Shown here in pieces: positions 1 through 10,597 of a stretch of 64,000 nt of DNA. The DNA is from Belliella pelovolcani (GTDB taxonomy: Bacteria; Bacteroidota; Bacteroidia; Cytophagales; Cyclobacteriaceae), in assembly GCF_900156785.1 (NCBI RefSeq), contig NZ_FTOP01000006.1:167591-231590 (forward strand). Direction: 5' to 3'. The position numbers and the translations under genes were made by a program. The number at the start of each line of letters is the position of its first letter. Within the stretch, counting starts at the first letter, position 1. The notes under the pieces were generated by a model. That model saw only the letters and a program-made list of their open reading frames with translations, was not told where the DNA came from and did no database searches.

Positions 1-79
1 GTTTTTTATTTTAATGAATTGATTTTCAAATTAGAACTCACAAAATTAGAGATTTTTGACTCAAAATAAAATTTGGAGA

Positions 80-835
80 TCACAGGAATTTAACCTCCTT
101 GAAGGCATAATAGTTCTGACTACCCGTGTCTTTCTCAATTATCAACCTCCCATCCTCTTTGACACCCAAAATCTTCCCTTTAAACTTTTCTTTATCCTCA
201 AAATCTCCCATTTCATGGTACCTATACATATTCTTGAGATACTGATCTTTAATTGATTTTCGGTTTCCTTTTTTTAACTCTAAGTAATGAAACTCGAGTT
301 TTTGAATCAACTTTTCGAAAATTGCGTGCTTATCAAAATCAAAACCTGACAGATTTGACAAAGAAGTGGCAGTCTCTGTTTGGAAATATCGCTGATTGAC
401 ATTCAGCCCAATACCAATCACAGCGGACTCAATTTTACTTTGAGAAATTATATTTTCAATTAGAATCCCCGCAATCTTTCCATCATATTGATGGATAATA
501 TCATTGGGCCATTTGACTTTCAAGCCCGCAATTATATCATCTATTGCCTCCAAAATCGATATAGACACTACCATATTGAGGTAAAATTGATCCATTGCAT
601 CAAGGAATCTTGGCATAAGAATGATTGAAAAAGTAAGATTCTTGCCTTCCTGACTTTCCCAAGTGTTCCCCCTTTGACCTTTGCCTTTGGTCTGATGATC
701 AGTGATGACAACACTCCCTTCAGCCACCTTTTTATCCTTGAGCATTTCCATGGCCAATTGATTGGTCGAATGACAGTCTGGCAGATAAATAACATCTTTC
801 CCCAGAAATAAGGTATTGGCAAGGATTTTATACAT
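80..835 (-). CDS. birA: Biotin--[acetyl-CoA-carboxylase] ligase
   Basis: 251 aa. Transfers biotin via biotinyl-AMP onto the carboxyl-carrier lysine of biotin enzymes in the cytoplasm. The BPL/LplA fold is readable: CHSTNQLA near residue 22, the biotin/ATP loop as KGKGQRGNTWES near residue 50, KWPNDI near residue 108, and DGKIAGILIEN near residue 118. There is no N-terminal helix-turn-helix, so this is the monofunctional enzyme and not the E. coli type repressor. It diverges from rsfS across 87 bp, a common Bacteroidota arrangement. The only well-placed ATG is the one used. Family assignment is firm. Confidence 0.93.
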   Translation of the reverse strand: MYKILANTLFLGKDVIYLPDCHSTNQLAMEMLKDKKVAEGSVVITDHQTKGKGQRGNTWESQEGKNLTFSIILMPRFLDAMDQFYLNMVVSISILEAIDDIIAGLKVKWPNDIIHQYDGKIAGILIENIISQSKIESAVIGIGLNVNQRYFQTETATSLSNLSGFDFDKHAIFEKLIQKLEFHYLELKKGNRKSIKDQYLKNMYRYHEMGDFEDKEKFKGKILGVKEDGRLIIEKDTGSQNYYAFKEVKFL

Positions 836-922
836 TTTTAATAGTTAATTTGTAATCCAATAGAGATATTTAAAAACTGCTAAGAGGCACGATTAAAGAT
901 TCAGTAAAATTAAAGTAAAAAT

Positions 923-1270
923 ATGACAGCAGAAGAGCTGAGTAAAGTTATTGTAAAAGGAATGGAAGAAAAAAAGGCTTCCAACATCGTGGTGATGGAT
1001 CTAAGAGATGTGAAAAATTCAATGACAGATTTTTTTGTGATTTGTTCGGGTAATTCAGATACACAAGTAGAGGCAATTGCAGATGCCGTAGAAGAAGAAG
1101 TCATCAAGAGCAACAAAGAAAAACCATGGCGTGTGGAAGGCAAAAACAATAATCAATGGGTACTAATAGATTATGTTAATGTTGTTGCCCATGTTTTTTT
1201 GAAAGATCAGAGAAGTTTCTTTGGTTTGGAAGAACTCTGGGGAGATGCCAAATTCACTTACTTGGATTAA
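923..1270 (+). CDS. rsfS: Ribosome silencing factor RsfS (Iojap family)
   Basis: 115 aa, normal length for the family. RsfS binds uL14 on the 50S subunit and blocks subunit joining when nutrients are low. Visible family features: VVMDLRDVKNSMTDFFVICSGNSDTQVEAIADAV in the first half (described here as the LR-x-TDFFVICSG core) and W-x-LIDY-x-x-VVAHVF near residue 80, ending with W-GDA. It lies 70 bp upstream of ftsH on the same strand, so the two are probably co-transcribed. Confidence 0.93.
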   Translation: MTAEELSKVIVKGMEEKKASNIVVMDLRDVKNSMTDFFVICSGNSDTQVEAIADAVEEEVIKSNKEKPWRVEGKNNNQWVLIDYVNVVAHVFLKDQRSFFGLEELWGDAKFTYLD

Positions 1271-1340
1271 TCATCAGAATTGAACTTTCAACCCCTGATT
1301 TCGTTTTACAGAAGTTATATACCGCAATAAATATCAAGCG

Positions 1341-3386
1341 ATGAGCGAAAATAATAAAAACAAAAAATTCATTCCTAAGACACCTCAAAAGCCAAATCTA
1401 CAACTTTGGTTGATCATTTCGGCAGTAGTTGTTTTGATAGGTGTGACTTGGTTTCAGCAACGAAACAATGTAATCAATATCACCAAGAGTAAATTTGAAG
1501 ATATGTACTTAGCCAACGATGTGGCTAAGGTAATGATTATCAGAAATCAAAATAGAGTCGATATTACGCTTAATGAATCTGCTTTACAAAACGAAAGATA
1601 TAAATCAGAATTAGAAGGTAATAGTCCATTCTTTAACCCTGCCGGACCACATTATTCTGTTGAAGTAGCAAGTGCGGAGAAGTTTGCAACAGACTTTGAA
1701 GAACTTGAGGCTAAAGTTCCTGAAAACCAAAGGATTGGCTATAATGTAAAAAATGAAGAATCTTGGGGAAGTTGGTTTTCCAGCTTCGGATTCTTGATAC
1801 TTTTATTTGTGCTTTTCTGGGTGATGATGCGCAGAATGGCGGGACCAAGTGGTCCTGGAGGACAAATATTTAATGTTGGCAAATCTAAAGCGCAGCTATT
1901 TGATGCGGAGAACAAGGTTAAAATTACATTTGACAATGTAGCTGGCTTAGATGAAGCAAAAGAAGAAATCCAAGAGATTGTAGAATTTCTAAAGAACCCC
2001 TCCAAGTTCACCAAGCTTGGTGGTAAAATCCCGAAAGGAGCGTTATTGGTTGGCCCTCCAGGTACCGGTAAAACGCTTCTAGCAAAAGCAGTTGCTGGTG
2101 AAGCTGGTGTACCATTCTTTACACTTTCAGGTTCTGATTTTGTGGAGATGTTTGTCGGTGTAGGTGCTGCAAGAGTAAGAGACCTATTCAAACAAGCTAA
2201 AGAAAAAGCTCCCTGTATCATATTCATTGACGAGATTGACGCCATCGGTAGATCAAGAGGTAAAGGTCAAATGCCTGGCTCCAATGATGAGAGAGAAAAT
2301 ACATTGAACTCACTCCTTGTGGAAATGGACGGTTTTGGAACTGATACCGGAGTAATTGTACTTGCTGCAACGAATAGACCAGATGTATTAGACTCTGCCC
2401 TCTTGAGACCAGGAAGATTCGATAGACAAATCAGCATTGACAAACCAGATATCGTTGGACGTGAGGCCATTTTCAAAGTTCACCTGAAGCCGATCAAAAC
2501 TATTTCAGATGTAGATGCCAAAAAATTAGCTGCTCAGACTCCAGGGTTTGCAGGAGCTGAGATTGCAAATGTTTGTAATGAAGCAGCATTGATAGCAGCT
2601 AGAAGAAACAAAGAAGCAGTAGATATGCAAGATTTCCAAGATGCTATCGATAGAGTGATTGGTGGATTGGAAAAGAAGAATAAAATCATCTCTCCGGAAG
2701 AGAAGAAAATTGTAGCATACCATGAAGCAGGGCATGCAGTAGCTGGCTGGTTCTTGGAGCATGCAGATCCATTGGTAAAGGTGAGCATCGTGCCTAGAGG
2801 AGTAGCTGCATTGGGCTATGCCCAATACCTTCCAAAGGAACAATTCTTGTATCAAACAGAGCAGTTGATAGACGAGATGTGTATGACCTTGGGAGGTCGT
2901 GCAGCAGAGGAAATTGTTTTTGGAAAAATCTCAACCGGTGCACTATCAGACCTTGAGAGAATCACCAAAATGGCCTATTCAATTGTTTCTATATATGGAA
3001 TGAATGACAAAATAGGTAATGTATCCTTCTATGATAGCAAAGCATCTGAATTTAGAACCTCAAAACCATATTCAGAGAAAACTTCAGAGACCATCGATGA
3101 AGAGGTTAGAAAACTTATCACCGATGCTTATGATAGAACAAAAAAACTATTGACTGAAAGAAAACCTGAATTAGAAATATTGGCAAAGGAATTACTTGAA
3201 AAAGAAATTCTTTTCCAGACTGATTTAGAAAAATTGATCGGTAAGAGACCTTTCGGTAGGGAAACTACTTACGAAGCTTTCACGAGAAAAGTAGATGCAA
3301 ACGATAAAGCTGCTGCAGAAAAAGCTGCCGCTGAATCAGAAAAATCAGTTGAAGAGCCAACCCAAATTGGAGAGAATAAAGATTAA
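1341..3386 (+). CDS. ftsH: ATP-dependent zinc metalloprotease FtsH
   Basis: 681 aa inner-membrane AAA+ protease. Two membrane segments flank a periplasmic domain (about residues 23-40 and 146-163). The AAA module has Walker A GPPGTGKT at about 238-245, Walker [10 protein letters not shown], and the second region of homology [20 protein letters not shown]. The M41 peptidase has the zinc motif HEAGH at about 461-465. The C-terminus is Ala/Glu/Lys-rich. It degrades misfolded membrane proteins and selected regulators. It is followed by a strong hairpin terminator shared with the convergent floA. Confidence 0.97.
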   Translation: MSENNKNKKFIPKTPQKPNLQLWLIISAVVVLIGVTWFQQRNNVINITKSKFEDMYLANDVAKVMIIRNQNRVDITLNESALQNERYKSELEGNSPFFNPAGPHYSVEVASAEKFATDFEELEAKVPENQRIGYNVKNEESWGSWFSSFGFLILLFVLFWVMMRRMAGPSGPGGQIFNVGKSKAQLFDAENKVKITFDNVAGLDEAKEEIQEIVEFLKNPSKFTKLGGKIPKGALLVGPPGTGKTLLAKAVAGEAGVPFFTLSGSDFVEMFVGVGAARVRDLFKQAKEKAPCIIFIDEIDAIGRSRGKGQMPGSNDERENTLNSLLVEMDGFGTDTGVIVLAATNRPDVLDSALLRPGRFDRQISIDKPDIVGREAIFKVHLKPIKTISDVDAKKLAAQTPGFAGAEIANVCNEAALIAARRNKEAVDMQDFQDAIDRVIGGLEKKNKIISPEEKKIVAYHEAGHAVAGWFLEHADPLVKVSIVPRGVAALGYAQYLPKEQFLYQTEQLIDEMCMTLGGRAAEEIVFGKISTGALSDLERITKMAYSIVSIYGMNDKIGNVSFYDSKASEFRTSKPYSEKTSETIDEEVRKLITDAYDRTKKLLTERKPELEILAKELLEKEILFQTDLEKLIGKRPFGRETTYEAFTRKVDANDKAAAEKAAAESEKSVEEPTQIGENKD

Positions 3387-3412
3387 GGCAGGGTAATTAG
3401 CTTGCTTTTAAA

Positions 3413-3447
3413 AAAGACCTCGGTTTGAACCGAGGTCTTTCTTGTTA
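3413..3447. terminator. Bidirectional terminator between ftsH and floA
   Basis: A perfect 13-bp stem (3413-3425 with 3428-3440) has a 2-nt loop. It is A-rich on the left and T-rich on the right, so it can serve both convergent genes. Confidence 0.85.
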
Positions 3448-3473
3448 ATAATAGTAAATGGTATTTTAAATTT

Positions 3474-4487
3474 CTATTTCTTACCTCCTATTGTTCCTTT
3501 GGAACTATCAGAACTACCAGAATCATCTCCAGCGATAGTTGACCTCATATCCGTATCAGACTTGATGTTTTCCATCCTGTAATAGTCCATGATCCCCAAG
3601 TTCCCTGATCTAAATGCCTCTGAAATAGCTTTAGGAATATCTGCTTCAGCTTCGATAACTTTGGCTCTCATTTCCACTGATTTGGCTTTCATTTCTTGTT
3701 CTAGGGCTACTGCCATAGCTCTTCTTTCTTCTGCTCTAGCTTCTGCTACTTTGAGATCAGCTGAAGCTTGATCAATCTGTAATTTGGCTCCAATGTTGGT
3801 TCCAACATCGATATCAGCAATATCAATAGATAAGATTTCAAAAGCTGTACCTGCATCCAATCCCCTTTCCAATACTAGCTTAGATATTTTGTCAGGATTT
3901 TCCAATACACTCTTATGATTCTGAGCAGAACCTATAGAAGTGACAATCCCCTCACCTACTCTTGCTAGAATGGTCTCTTCTCCAGCACCGCCTACCAACT
4001 GTGCGATATTAGCTCTTACAGTGACTCTTGCCTTGGCTATCAACTGAATCCCATCAGCAGCCACAGCGGCTACATTTGGTGTATTGATGACTTTGGGGTT
4101 TACAGATATCTGAACTGCTTCAAACACATCTCTACCTGCTAAGTCAATGGCCGTAGCCTGCTTGAAGCTCAAATTGATATTGGCTTTGTCTGCCGAAATC
4201 AATGCTCTGATTACATTCGGGACATTCCCACTAGCCAGATAGTGCGTCTCTAGATCATTGGTAGTCAAATCAAGACCTGCTTTGGTTGCTGTAATCAAAG
4301 AGTTGACAATGATGCTTGGTGGCACCTTTCTGATTCTCATCCCAATCAACTCACCAATCCCTACTTTTACATTCGAGAAAATTGCAGTGATCCAAAGATT
4401 GACTGGAACAAAGTACAAAAACACAAATAAGAGTATCAGCGCGGCAAATGCTGAAAATAAAATGAATGCCGAATTAGTCATGTCCAT
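3474..4487 (-). CDS. floA: Flotillin-like protein FloA (SPFH family)
   Basis: 337 aa membrane scaffold protein, the YqfA/FloA type. It has one N-terminal membrane hairpin (about residues 8-28, [20 protein letters not shown]), an SPFH/band-7 domain, and an Ala/Glu/Lys-rich coiled coil (about 225-300) containing repeated [15 protein letters not shown] heptads. FloA organises ordered membrane domains. The preceding NfeD-like gene ends three bases before its start, the usual NfeD-flotillin operon, in which the NfeD OB-fold partners the flotillin. Confidence 0.92.
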   Translation of the reverse strand: MDMTNSAFILFSAFAALILLFVFLYFVPVNLWITAIFSNVKVGIGELIGMRIRKVPPSIIVNSLITATKAGLDLTTNDLETHYLASGNVPNVIRALISADKANINLSFKQATAIDLAGRDVFEAVQISVNPKVINTPNVAAVAADGIQLIAKARVTVRANIAQLVGGAGEETILARVGEGIVTSIGSAQNHKSVLENPDKISKLVLERGLDAGTAFEILSIDIADIDVGTNIGAKLQIDQASADLKVAEARAEERRAMAVALEQEMKAKSVEMRAKVIEAEADIPKAISEAFRSGNLGIMDYYRMENIKSDTDMRSTIAGDDSGSSDSSKGTIGGKK

Positions 4488-4490
4488 AGT

Positions 4491-4952
4491 TTAACTTTTT
4501 ACAATGATCGTATTATGTTCCAATTTAGTAATTATTAATTTCGTTCCTACTCTTATAAATCCTGAATCGGATTTTACTTCATATATTTTATCTAAAAACT
4601 CCGCTTTACCGATTGGTTTGATATCTGAAACAGCTATCCCCTCGATCCCAATTTCCAAGCCTTCCAAGCGATTGTCAAATGATCTACTTTTCATGGTGTC
4701 TGTCAAAGCAAACTTATTCCACACTCCTGATCGAAAACTGTAAACAAGTGCAGAGAAATTCAGCAATAAAGTAACTGTTAAAATTGCCCATGCAGTTCCT
4801 GTATCAAAACTCACAAAACCATAATAAACCCCGCCAGCTGATACCAATAACCCGAAAATCCCAATGATTGTTGTTCCAGGTACAAAGAGGATTTCCGTCA
4901 ATATCAAAGTGAGTCCAATCCCAAGTAGGGCTATAAGAATAAACCAAGTCAT
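4491..4952 (-). CDS. NfeD-like membrane protein with OB-fold tail
   Basis: 153 aa. Hydrophobic segments occur at about 1-22, 24-50 and 53-72, followed by a soluble C-terminal beta-rich domain (GIEGIAVSDIKPIGKAEF near residue 103) typical of the NfeD OB fold. It is the short NfeD form without a ClpP-like protease domain. It lies immediately upstream of floA and is almost certainly in the same transcript; the role as flotillin partner is inferred from this linkage. Confidence 0.88.
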   Translation of the reverse strand: MTWFILIALLGIGLTLILTEILFVPGTTIIGIFGLLVSAGGVYYGFVSFDTGTAWAILTVTLLLNFSALVYSFRSGVWNKFALTDTMKSRSFDNRLEGLEIGIEGIAVSDIKPIGKAEFLDKIYEVKSDSGFIRVGTKLIITKLEHNTIIVKS

Positions 4953-5074
4953 TTTAATTTTTTTTTGAAAATACGAAGAAAGTGTAAAATTCGAAGTATC
5001 GTGATCGTAAATATGATTGAGGATTTACACAACTTTGCCAGTAACTCTGTAAAAAACTAATTAGCTTAAGTATG

Positions 5075-5092
5075 ATCCCGAGTCTTCGGGAT
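5075..5092. repeat. Small CCCGA-N4-TCGGG hairpin
   Basis: A perfect short stem, ATCCCGA with TCGGGAT, has a GTCT loop. It belongs to the same general class as the REP-like hairpins found at 22.5-48 kb. It lies in the 466-bp gap between proS and nfeD (4953-5418). The gap contains no convincing gene. Confidence 0.5.
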
Positions 5093-5224
5093 TGGATTCA
5101 CCTCGGACAAGTTACTTTTTGTTATCAGTTATTAGTCGATTAGTTACCAGGACATCTATTCCTGAAAAACAACATGCCATTTAGCTACTAGTGCGAAAGA
5201 GGAAATAGATATCATTGAAAAGAA

Positions 5225-5256
5225 AAAAACCTCTGGAGTAGGCTCAAGAGGTTTTT
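5225..5256 (-). terminator. Probable terminator downstream of proS
   Basis: A 10-bp stem AAAAACCTCT / AGAGGTTTTT encloses a 12-nt loop. On the - strand it ends in a T-rich tract. It is the first strong hairpin after the proS stop, 160 bp away. Confidence 0.6.
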
Positions 5257-5418
5257 GGTTAATTTGATTATCCTTAATTGAGACAGTAAAATTTATTAAC
5301 AATTCAATGCTTGCAAAAATCATTGACTGATGACTGTCAAAATTATATGAAGTCGCAAAGAGTATTGCAAATAGTTGCTGAAATGAAAGTGGATATATCT
5401 CGTTAGTAATGTGGATGC

Positions 5419-6900
5419 TTAATATGCTCTTGCAAAAAGCACCCTCCCGTTTGAAGGCTTTCCAGTCAGAACACAGGCTCCATTTTCTACTTTTTGATCT
5501 AAAGGAATACATCTTATTGTAGCCTTAGTAAGCTCTTTGATCTTTTCCTCAGTCTCAGAGGTTCCATCCCAATGAGCTGATACAAAACCCGTTTTATTTT
5601 CTAAAACATCTACAAACTCATCCCAAGAATTTACTTCTGTTGTCATATGTGCTCTAAAATCAAACGCTTTTTGATAGATCGTTGTCTGAATGGTATCCAG
5701 CATCCCTTCCACATAGGCGTCTATTTCTATTTCGCTGAGATTGACGGTTTCTTTGGTCAATGTATCTCTTCTAGCGACTTCTATGGTGTTATTTTCTAAA
5801 TCCCTTGGCCCCATCGCAATTCTCAATGGCACACCTTTGAGTTCATATTCAGCAAATTTCCATCCTGGCTTATGAGTATCCCTATGATCAAAATGCACAG
5901 AAATGCCTTTGACTTTTAATTTAGCCATGATTTCTTTCGCCTTTGCTTCAATCTTATCTAATTCTTCATCTGACTTATAGATCGGTACAATCACTACTTG
6001 AATAGGAGCCAATTTTGGAGGAAGCACTAAGCCATTATCATCAGAATGCGCCATGATTAAAGCGCCCATTAATCTAGTACTAACGCCCCAAGAAGTTCCC
6101 CAAACGTACTCTAGACCGCCTTCTTTAGAAGCGAATTTGACATCAAAAGCTTTGGCGAAATTTTGACCTAAGAAATGGGATGTTCCAGCTTGGAGTGCTT
6201 TTCCATCTTGCATCAAAGCCTCAATACAATAAGTATCTTCAGCTCCAGCAAATCTTTCATTGGCACTTTTCACTCCTTTGACCACTGGCATAGCCATGAA
6301 CTGCTCTGCAAAGGTGGCGTATACATTGAGCATTTGTACTGTTTCATCAACCGCTTCTTGTTTAGTAGCATGCGCAGTGTGACCTTCTTGCCATAAGAAC
6401 TCAGTAGTTCTTAAAAACAACCTTGTTCTCATTTCCCAACGAACCACATTAGCCCATTGATTGACGAGTAAAGGTAGGTCTCTGTAAGATTGGATCCAGT
6501 TTTTGTAAGTACTCCAAATCACAGTCTCAGAAGTAGGTCTCACGATCAATTCCTCCTCTAATTTTGCTTCGGGATCTACAATGACGCTTTTACCATCTTC
6601 GGAATTTTTGAGGCGGTAATGGGTCACTACAGCACATTCTTTTGCAAAGCCCTCAACGTGACTAGCCTCTTTTGAGAGGAAGGACTTTGGGATAAAAAGT
6701 GGAAAATAAGCATTGCTATGACCTGTCTCTTTGAACATCCTGTCTAGCTCAGCTTGCATCTTTTCCCAAATAGAATAGCCGTATGGTTTGATCACCATGC
6801 AACCTCTGACAGCAGAGTTCTCTGCTAGATCTGCCCTTTTCACTAATTCGTTGTACCACAAAGAGTAGTCTTCACTTCTTTTAGGCAATCCTTTGCTCAT
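5419..6900 (-). CDS. proS: Proline--tRNA ligase, archaeal/eukaryote-type (ProS type 3)
   Basis: 493 aa class II aminoacyl-tRNA synthetase. The motifs visible are the N-terminal [15 protein letters not shown], motif 2 [10 protein letters not shown]...[22 protein letters not shown], and motif 3 GASWG-like [28 protein letters not shown]. It lacks the bacterial editing insertion and ends in ...FARAY, the conserved terminal tyrosine of the archaeal-type form. That form is standard in many Bacteroidota. It stands alone on the - strand with a long gap downstream. Confidence 0.96.
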   Translation of the reverse strand: MSKGLPKRSEDYSLWYNELVKRADLAENSAVRGCMVIKPYGYSIWEKMQAELDRMFKETGHSNAYFPLFIPKSFLSKEASHVEGFAKECAVVTHYRLKNSEDGKSVIVDPEAKLEEELIVRPTSETVIWSTYKNWIQSYRDLPLLVNQWANVVRWEMRTRLFLRTTEFLWQEGHTAHATKQEAVDETVQMLNVYATFAEQFMAMPVVKGVKSANERFAGAEDTYCIEALMQDGKALQAGTSHFLGQNFAKAFDVKFASKEGGLEYVWGTSWGVSTRLMGALIMAHSDDNGLVLPPKLAPIQVVIVPIYKSDEELDKIEAKAKEIMAKLKVKGISVHFDHRDTHKPGWKFAEYELKGVPLRIAMGPRDLENNTIEVARRDTLTKETVNLSEIEIDAYVEGMLDTIQTTIYQKAFDFRAHMTTEVNSWDEFVDVLENKTGFVSAHWDGTSETEEKIKELTKATIRCIPLDQKVENGACVLTGKPSNGRVLFARAY

Positions 6901-7029
6901 GATATTTGTTGATATAGAATTTCTAGTTATATTTCACCTCTAATTGAGGAGGGCAAATATACTTCAAAAATAATAACCCTCTTAGATATGACACGTATAA
7001 TAGTGTTAGAGATAGTAAACAACAAGAAA

Positions 7030-8415
7030 ATGAAACGATTACACACATTCTTAACGCTTGGAGCTTCTGCCATGATCGCATTGACATCATGCAGCACGAG
7101 TTACAATGCCATGAGGGGTGAAACTGATGACCTCTACTTTATGGCTTCTGATGCAAGAATTGCAACGGAATTCGCTGTAAGCAACAACAATCCTCAGAAC
7201 TTTAGACCCTTATCTGAAACAAACTCAGCGACATTTGAGCAGGAGAATTTCTCTGCTAGAAATGTAAACCCTGAGTTTATTGCCAGATATCAAGCCGAAA
7301 ATAATACTTCAGAAGAGGGGACTGTATATTTTGATGACAATCAGGCACAGGCGACTGGAGAGAACAATCCAAATATCAACGTATATAATAACTACTATAG
7401 CAATCCTGGAGGTAACTTCAATACCTTTGGAGGTCCATTTATGAGCCCATGGATGATGGGTGGATTTTCACCATGGGGCATGGGAATGGGCATGTGGGAT
7501 CCATTTTGGGGTCCAGGTTTTGGAATGGGTATGATGCCAGGAATGGGCTTCGGATTCAGACCAGGATTCAACTTGTCTATTGGTCTTGGATTTGGTGGTG
7601 GATTCGGTTGGGGCAACCCATGGATGATGCGCAGAGCTGGCTTCGGCTGGGGTGGTGGATTCTATGATCCGTTCTTCGATCCTTTCTGGCCAGGTATGGG
7701 TTTCAATAGATTCGGCTGGGGAGGCTTTGGTCCCGCTTGGGGCTGGGGTGGTGGATTTGGAAGACCAATCTACATTTTACCTGGTAATGAATTTGCTAAC
7801 AGACAAATCGTCAGAGGCGCAAGACCTACAAGAGGGTCAGCAATCGGTTCTACTGGAACAAGAGGAGGAAATGTGGCAACTGCTCCTTCTACCTCAAGAG
7901 CAGCTGCTAGAAGAGATGCCACTTCTGGAAGACAGGTAACGACTTCAACAAGAAATGCTAGGACTGATTTCAGTTCTTCTCAAAACGATTATTATACCAA
8001 TTCAAGAAGCAGAACTGCTACAAATACCAGCTCAAGATCTGCTATACCATCTTCAAGAAACACTGGTTCTGCAGTAATGGATAGAGGATCTAACAGAGTT
8101 GGAAGTTCAAGTGCAGCACCTTCTTACAGAACGGTAGCTCCAAATAGAAATACAAGATCTACTATGGGAACTACACCTACAAGATCTTCATCACCAAGTT
8201 ACAACAGAAGTGCTAGCCCTTCATATAATACTAGAACTGCTCCAAGTAGAAGTACTTATTCGCAGCCTGCGAGAACGACTACTCCATCAAGAAGTACTTA
8301 TAGTCCTCCGAGCAGAAGTTCTGGAGGAAGTATTGGCGGTGGTAGTGTAGGTGGTAGCCGAGGAGGCGGTGGGGCAGTAAGCTCTGGCGGTTCTAGAGGC
8401 GGAAGAGGAAATTAA
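7030..8415 (+). CDS. Low-complexity lipoprotein, Gly/Met/Trp-rich then Ser/Arg-rich
   Basis: 461 aa from the start at 7030. An in-frame upstream ATG at 6988 would bury the signal peptide. The signal peptide MKRLHTFLTLGASAMIALTSCS has a lipobox-like LTSC. A moderately normal region (about 25-125) is followed by a Gly/Trp/Met/Phe-rich stretch (about 130-240: repeats such as GGFGWG and GMGMG), then a Ser/Arg/Thr-rich tail ending in Gly/Ser runs. No enzymatic domain is visible. It is probably a surface-exposed or envelope-associated protein; homologues without assigned function are common in Cytophagales (recalled, not searched). A strong terminator follows. Confidence 0.8.
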   Translation: MKRLHTFLTLGASAMIALTSCSTSYNAMRGETDDLYFMASDARIATEFAVSNNNPQNFRPLSETNSATFEQENFSARNVNPEFIARYQAENNTSEEGTVYFDDNQAQATGENNPNINVYNNYYSNPGGNFNTFGGPFMSPWMMGGFSPWGMGMGMWDPFWGPGFGMGMMPGMGFGFRPGFNLSIGLGFGGGFGWGNPWMMRRAGFGWGGGFYDPFFDPFWPGMGFNRFGWGGFGPAWGWGGGFGRPIYILPGNEFANRQIVRGARPTRGSAIGSTGTRGGNVATAPSTSRAAARRDATSGRQVTTSTRNARTDFSSSQNDYYTNSRSRTATNTSSRSAIPSSRNTGSAVMDRGSNRVGSSSAAPSYRTVAPNRNTRSTMGTTPTRSSSPSYNRSASPSYNTRTAPSRSTYSQPARTTTPSRSTYSPPSRSSGGSIGGGSVGGSRGGGGAVSSGGSRGGRGN

Positions 8416-8437
8416 AAAACTATCTCTTATATATTCA

Positions 8438-8472
8438 AACACCCAAGTTATTTGACTTGGGTGTTTTTTTAT
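8438..8472 (+). terminator. Rho-independent terminator after the lipoprotein gene
   Basis: An 11-bp stem AACACCCAAGT / ACTTGGGTGTT (8438-8448 with 8455-8465) is followed by a run of T. Confidence 0.88.
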
Positions 8473-8583
8473 TATTAAAGATTTTTCTGATGAATATTAT
8501 CTTTTTTTCTATTCTTGCGTTAATTAAGAAGTGTTAAGCATCATCTTTGTAAGATGCTTGAAAAATCAACCAAAATAATTTCT

Positions 8584-10077
8584 ATGACATTTCTCAAAAA
8601 ATTATTGATAGGTGGGGCTGTAGTTTCAGCTTTTAGTCTTAATCATGTAAATGCGCAAACTAGTTTTCTCGATGATGCCCAGCTTTTCAGTCAATTCAGG
8701 TCTACAGGGTCAGCTAGAATAAATGCCCTCGGTGGCGCTCAAATGTCTCTAGGTGGAGATATTTCAAATATCCATAGCAATGCCGCAGGTTTAGGTTTCT
8801 TTAGGAGATCGGAGTTCTCCATTACCCCATCCTTTGCCGTGAATAATGCTCAGACCAATTTTCTAGGCCAGTTACAGGACGATAGAACGCCGAACTTTTC
8901 ACTTCCTAACCTAAGTTTGGTCATTGCCAAACCCAAAGGAGAACTTCAACCAGGTTCATTCAGAGGGGGGACATTTGGCGTTAGCTTCAACAGAATCGCA
9001 GATTTCAATAACCAGTTTGGTTACTTTTCGGATATAAGAAATCAAAACTCTCTGCTTGATTTTTACATCAATCAATACACTGCTTTTGGAGAGCCACCTA
9101 TTGGGGCTTCTGATGGCTTGGTTTTAGATATTGAATTGGTGCAAGGTAATCCGGGGACTGGTTATTTCAAAGACCCTGAGTATGTCTTTGGACAACCGTT
9201 TGCTGATGAAACTATCATTACTGAAGGTGGTATAACACAAACCTCATTTTCCTATGGTGCCAATTTCGAAAACAAATTGTTTGTCGGTGGTGGCTTAGGC
9301 ATACATTCTGTAAATTTCTTTCAAAACAGGGTATATGGAGAGGAGTTCTTGGATGGAAATAATGTAAGATCCCTTATCTATTCCATAGAAGATAATACGA
9401 GAATCAATGGATTTGGAGCAAGTATCAATTTAGGTGTCATTTACAAGCCAATTGAAACAGTAAACCTTGGATTGAACTTCAAAAGCCCAACTTGGTATAG
9501 ACTTAATAAAGAAGTAGATGCCAATATCATTGGTGAATTCTTTAATGAAAATGGGCAATTGACATTTACAGAAAGGGAATTCAGCAATGTTGAAATAAAT
9601 ACGACTACGTTGAGCACTCCTCTCTTATTGAGTGCTGGAGGTACATTCTTTGTGGGGAAAAGTGGATTTATCACAGCAGATATTGACTATGTGGACTACA
9701 GTCAAAACAGAATCAATTCCAGAGATTTTGACACCTCGTTTGACAATAGAGATTTTACGACATTTTTAGGTTCTACTTTCAATTACCGCGTAGGTGGTGA
9801 ATATAGATTTGATATTTGGAGAATGAGGGCGGGTTATGCTTATTATGGCGATCCCACCACAGACACCTCTTTTGATAGAAGTATGCAGCGTATTACAGGT
9901 GGTGTAGGTGTTAGATTGAGTAGAATGTATATTGACTTTGCTTTGATCAATTCAAAATCAGACAATCTTTATAATTCTTACGCTATCATCAATAGTGCTA
10001 ATCAGAATGTGGGACCATTCAGTGAAATCAGAAATAACATGACCCAAGGAATGGTGACAGTAGGATTTAATTTCTAA
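8584..10077 (+). CDS. Outer-membrane beta-barrel protein, OmpP1/FadL-like
   Basis: 497 aa from the start at 8584. The ATG at 8554 adds ten residues ahead of a clean signal peptide MTFLKKLLIGGAVVSAFSLNHVNAQ. The mature N-terminus SARINALGGAQMSLGGDISNIHSNAAGLGF is the hatch signature of FadL/TodX-like barrels, with alternating aromatic beta strands to a C-terminal Phe. FadL-like barrels import hydrophobic compounds; PorV of the type IX system belongs to the same fold, but nothing here links this gene to PorV specifically. Its last 11 bp overlap aroK tail to tail, and its terminator lies inside aroK. Confidence 0.85.
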   Translation: MTFLKKLLIGGAVVSAFSLNHVNAQTSFLDDAQLFSQFRSTGSARINALGGAQMSLGGDISNIHSNAAGLGFFRRSEFSITPSFAVNNAQTNFLGQLQDDRTPNFSLPNLSLVIAKPKGELQPGSFRGGTFGVSFNRIADFNNQFGYFSDIRNQNSLLDFYINQYTAFGEPPIGASDGLVLDIELVQGNPGTGYFKDPEYVFGQPFADETIITEGGITQTSFSYGANFENKLFVGGGLGIHSVNFFQNRVYGEEFLDGNNVRSLIYSIEDNTRINGFGASINLGVIYKPIETVNLGLNFKSPTWYRLNKEVDANIIGEFFNENGQLTFTEREFSNVEINTTTLSTPLLLSAGGTFFVGKSGFITADIDYVDYSQNRINSRDFDTSFDNRDFTTFLGSTFNYRVGGEYRFDIWRMRAGYAYYGDPTTDTSFDRSMQRITGGVGVRLSRMYIDFALINSKSDNLYNSYAIINSANQNVGPFSEIRNNMTQGMVTVGFNF

Positions 10078-10597
10078 GTAAAGTCATCAGCTCAGACATC
10101 AAAAGCTCAGTGGAGGGATCCTCACCACTGAGCTTTATTTTTGCCTGCTCGTAATATGGCCCTCTGACTGCTACCAAATCTTTGAGCTTAAGGGTGATTT
10201 CTCCTGCACTCATACCAAAAAACATGGGGCGCTGACTTGCTGAGTCTTTGGTCAGTCTTCTATGAATTGTTTCCAAAGGCACATCCAGAAATACGGCTAT
10301 TCCCTTTTCATTGATCAGCTCCATATTGTCATTGAAGCAAGGTGTACCTCCACCTGTGGATAGCACAAAACCCTCCACATTTTCCAAAACTTCTGCCAGA
10401 TACTTGGTCTCAAGCTCTCTGAATTTACCTTCTCCATCTTCAGCAAAAATATCTTTGATCAATCTCCCCTCTTCTTTTTCGATATGGTGGTCCAAATCAA
10501 TGAATACAAAATTGAGTTCTCTGGCTAACTGTCTCCCAAAAGTAGATTTGCCTGAACCAGGCATTCCAACCAAGACTATTTTGAGCGGTAATCTCAT
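10067..10597 (-). CDS. aroK: Shikimate kinase
   Basis: 176 aa. Phosphorylates shikimate in the chorismate pathway. Walker A GMPGSGKST is at about residues 11-19, the shikimate-binding DLDHHIE at about 35, a GGG motif (LSTGGGTPC) at about 80, and the lid Arg in SASQRPMF near 118. Length is normal. The 3' end encodes a strong hairpin on the opposite strand that appears to terminate the converging outer-membrane gene. Confidence 0.95.
   Translation of the reverse strand: MRLPLKIVLVGMPGSGKSTFGRQLARELNFVFIDLDHHIEKEEGRLIKDIFAEDGEGKFRELETKYLAEVLENVEGFVLSTGGGTPCFNDNMELINEKGIAVFLDVPLETIHRRLTKDSASQRPMFFGMSAGEITLKLKDLVAVRGPYYEQAKIKLSGEDPSTELLMSELMTLLRN
10102..10145 (+). terminator. Terminator of the OMP gene, embedded in the aroK coding region
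   Basis: A 12-bp perfect stem, AAAGCTCAGTGG (10102-10113) with CCACTGAGCTTT (10125-10136), has an 11-nt loop and is followed by ATTTTTG. It lies 25 bp past the OMP stop and inside the aroK frame. Confidence 0.75.
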
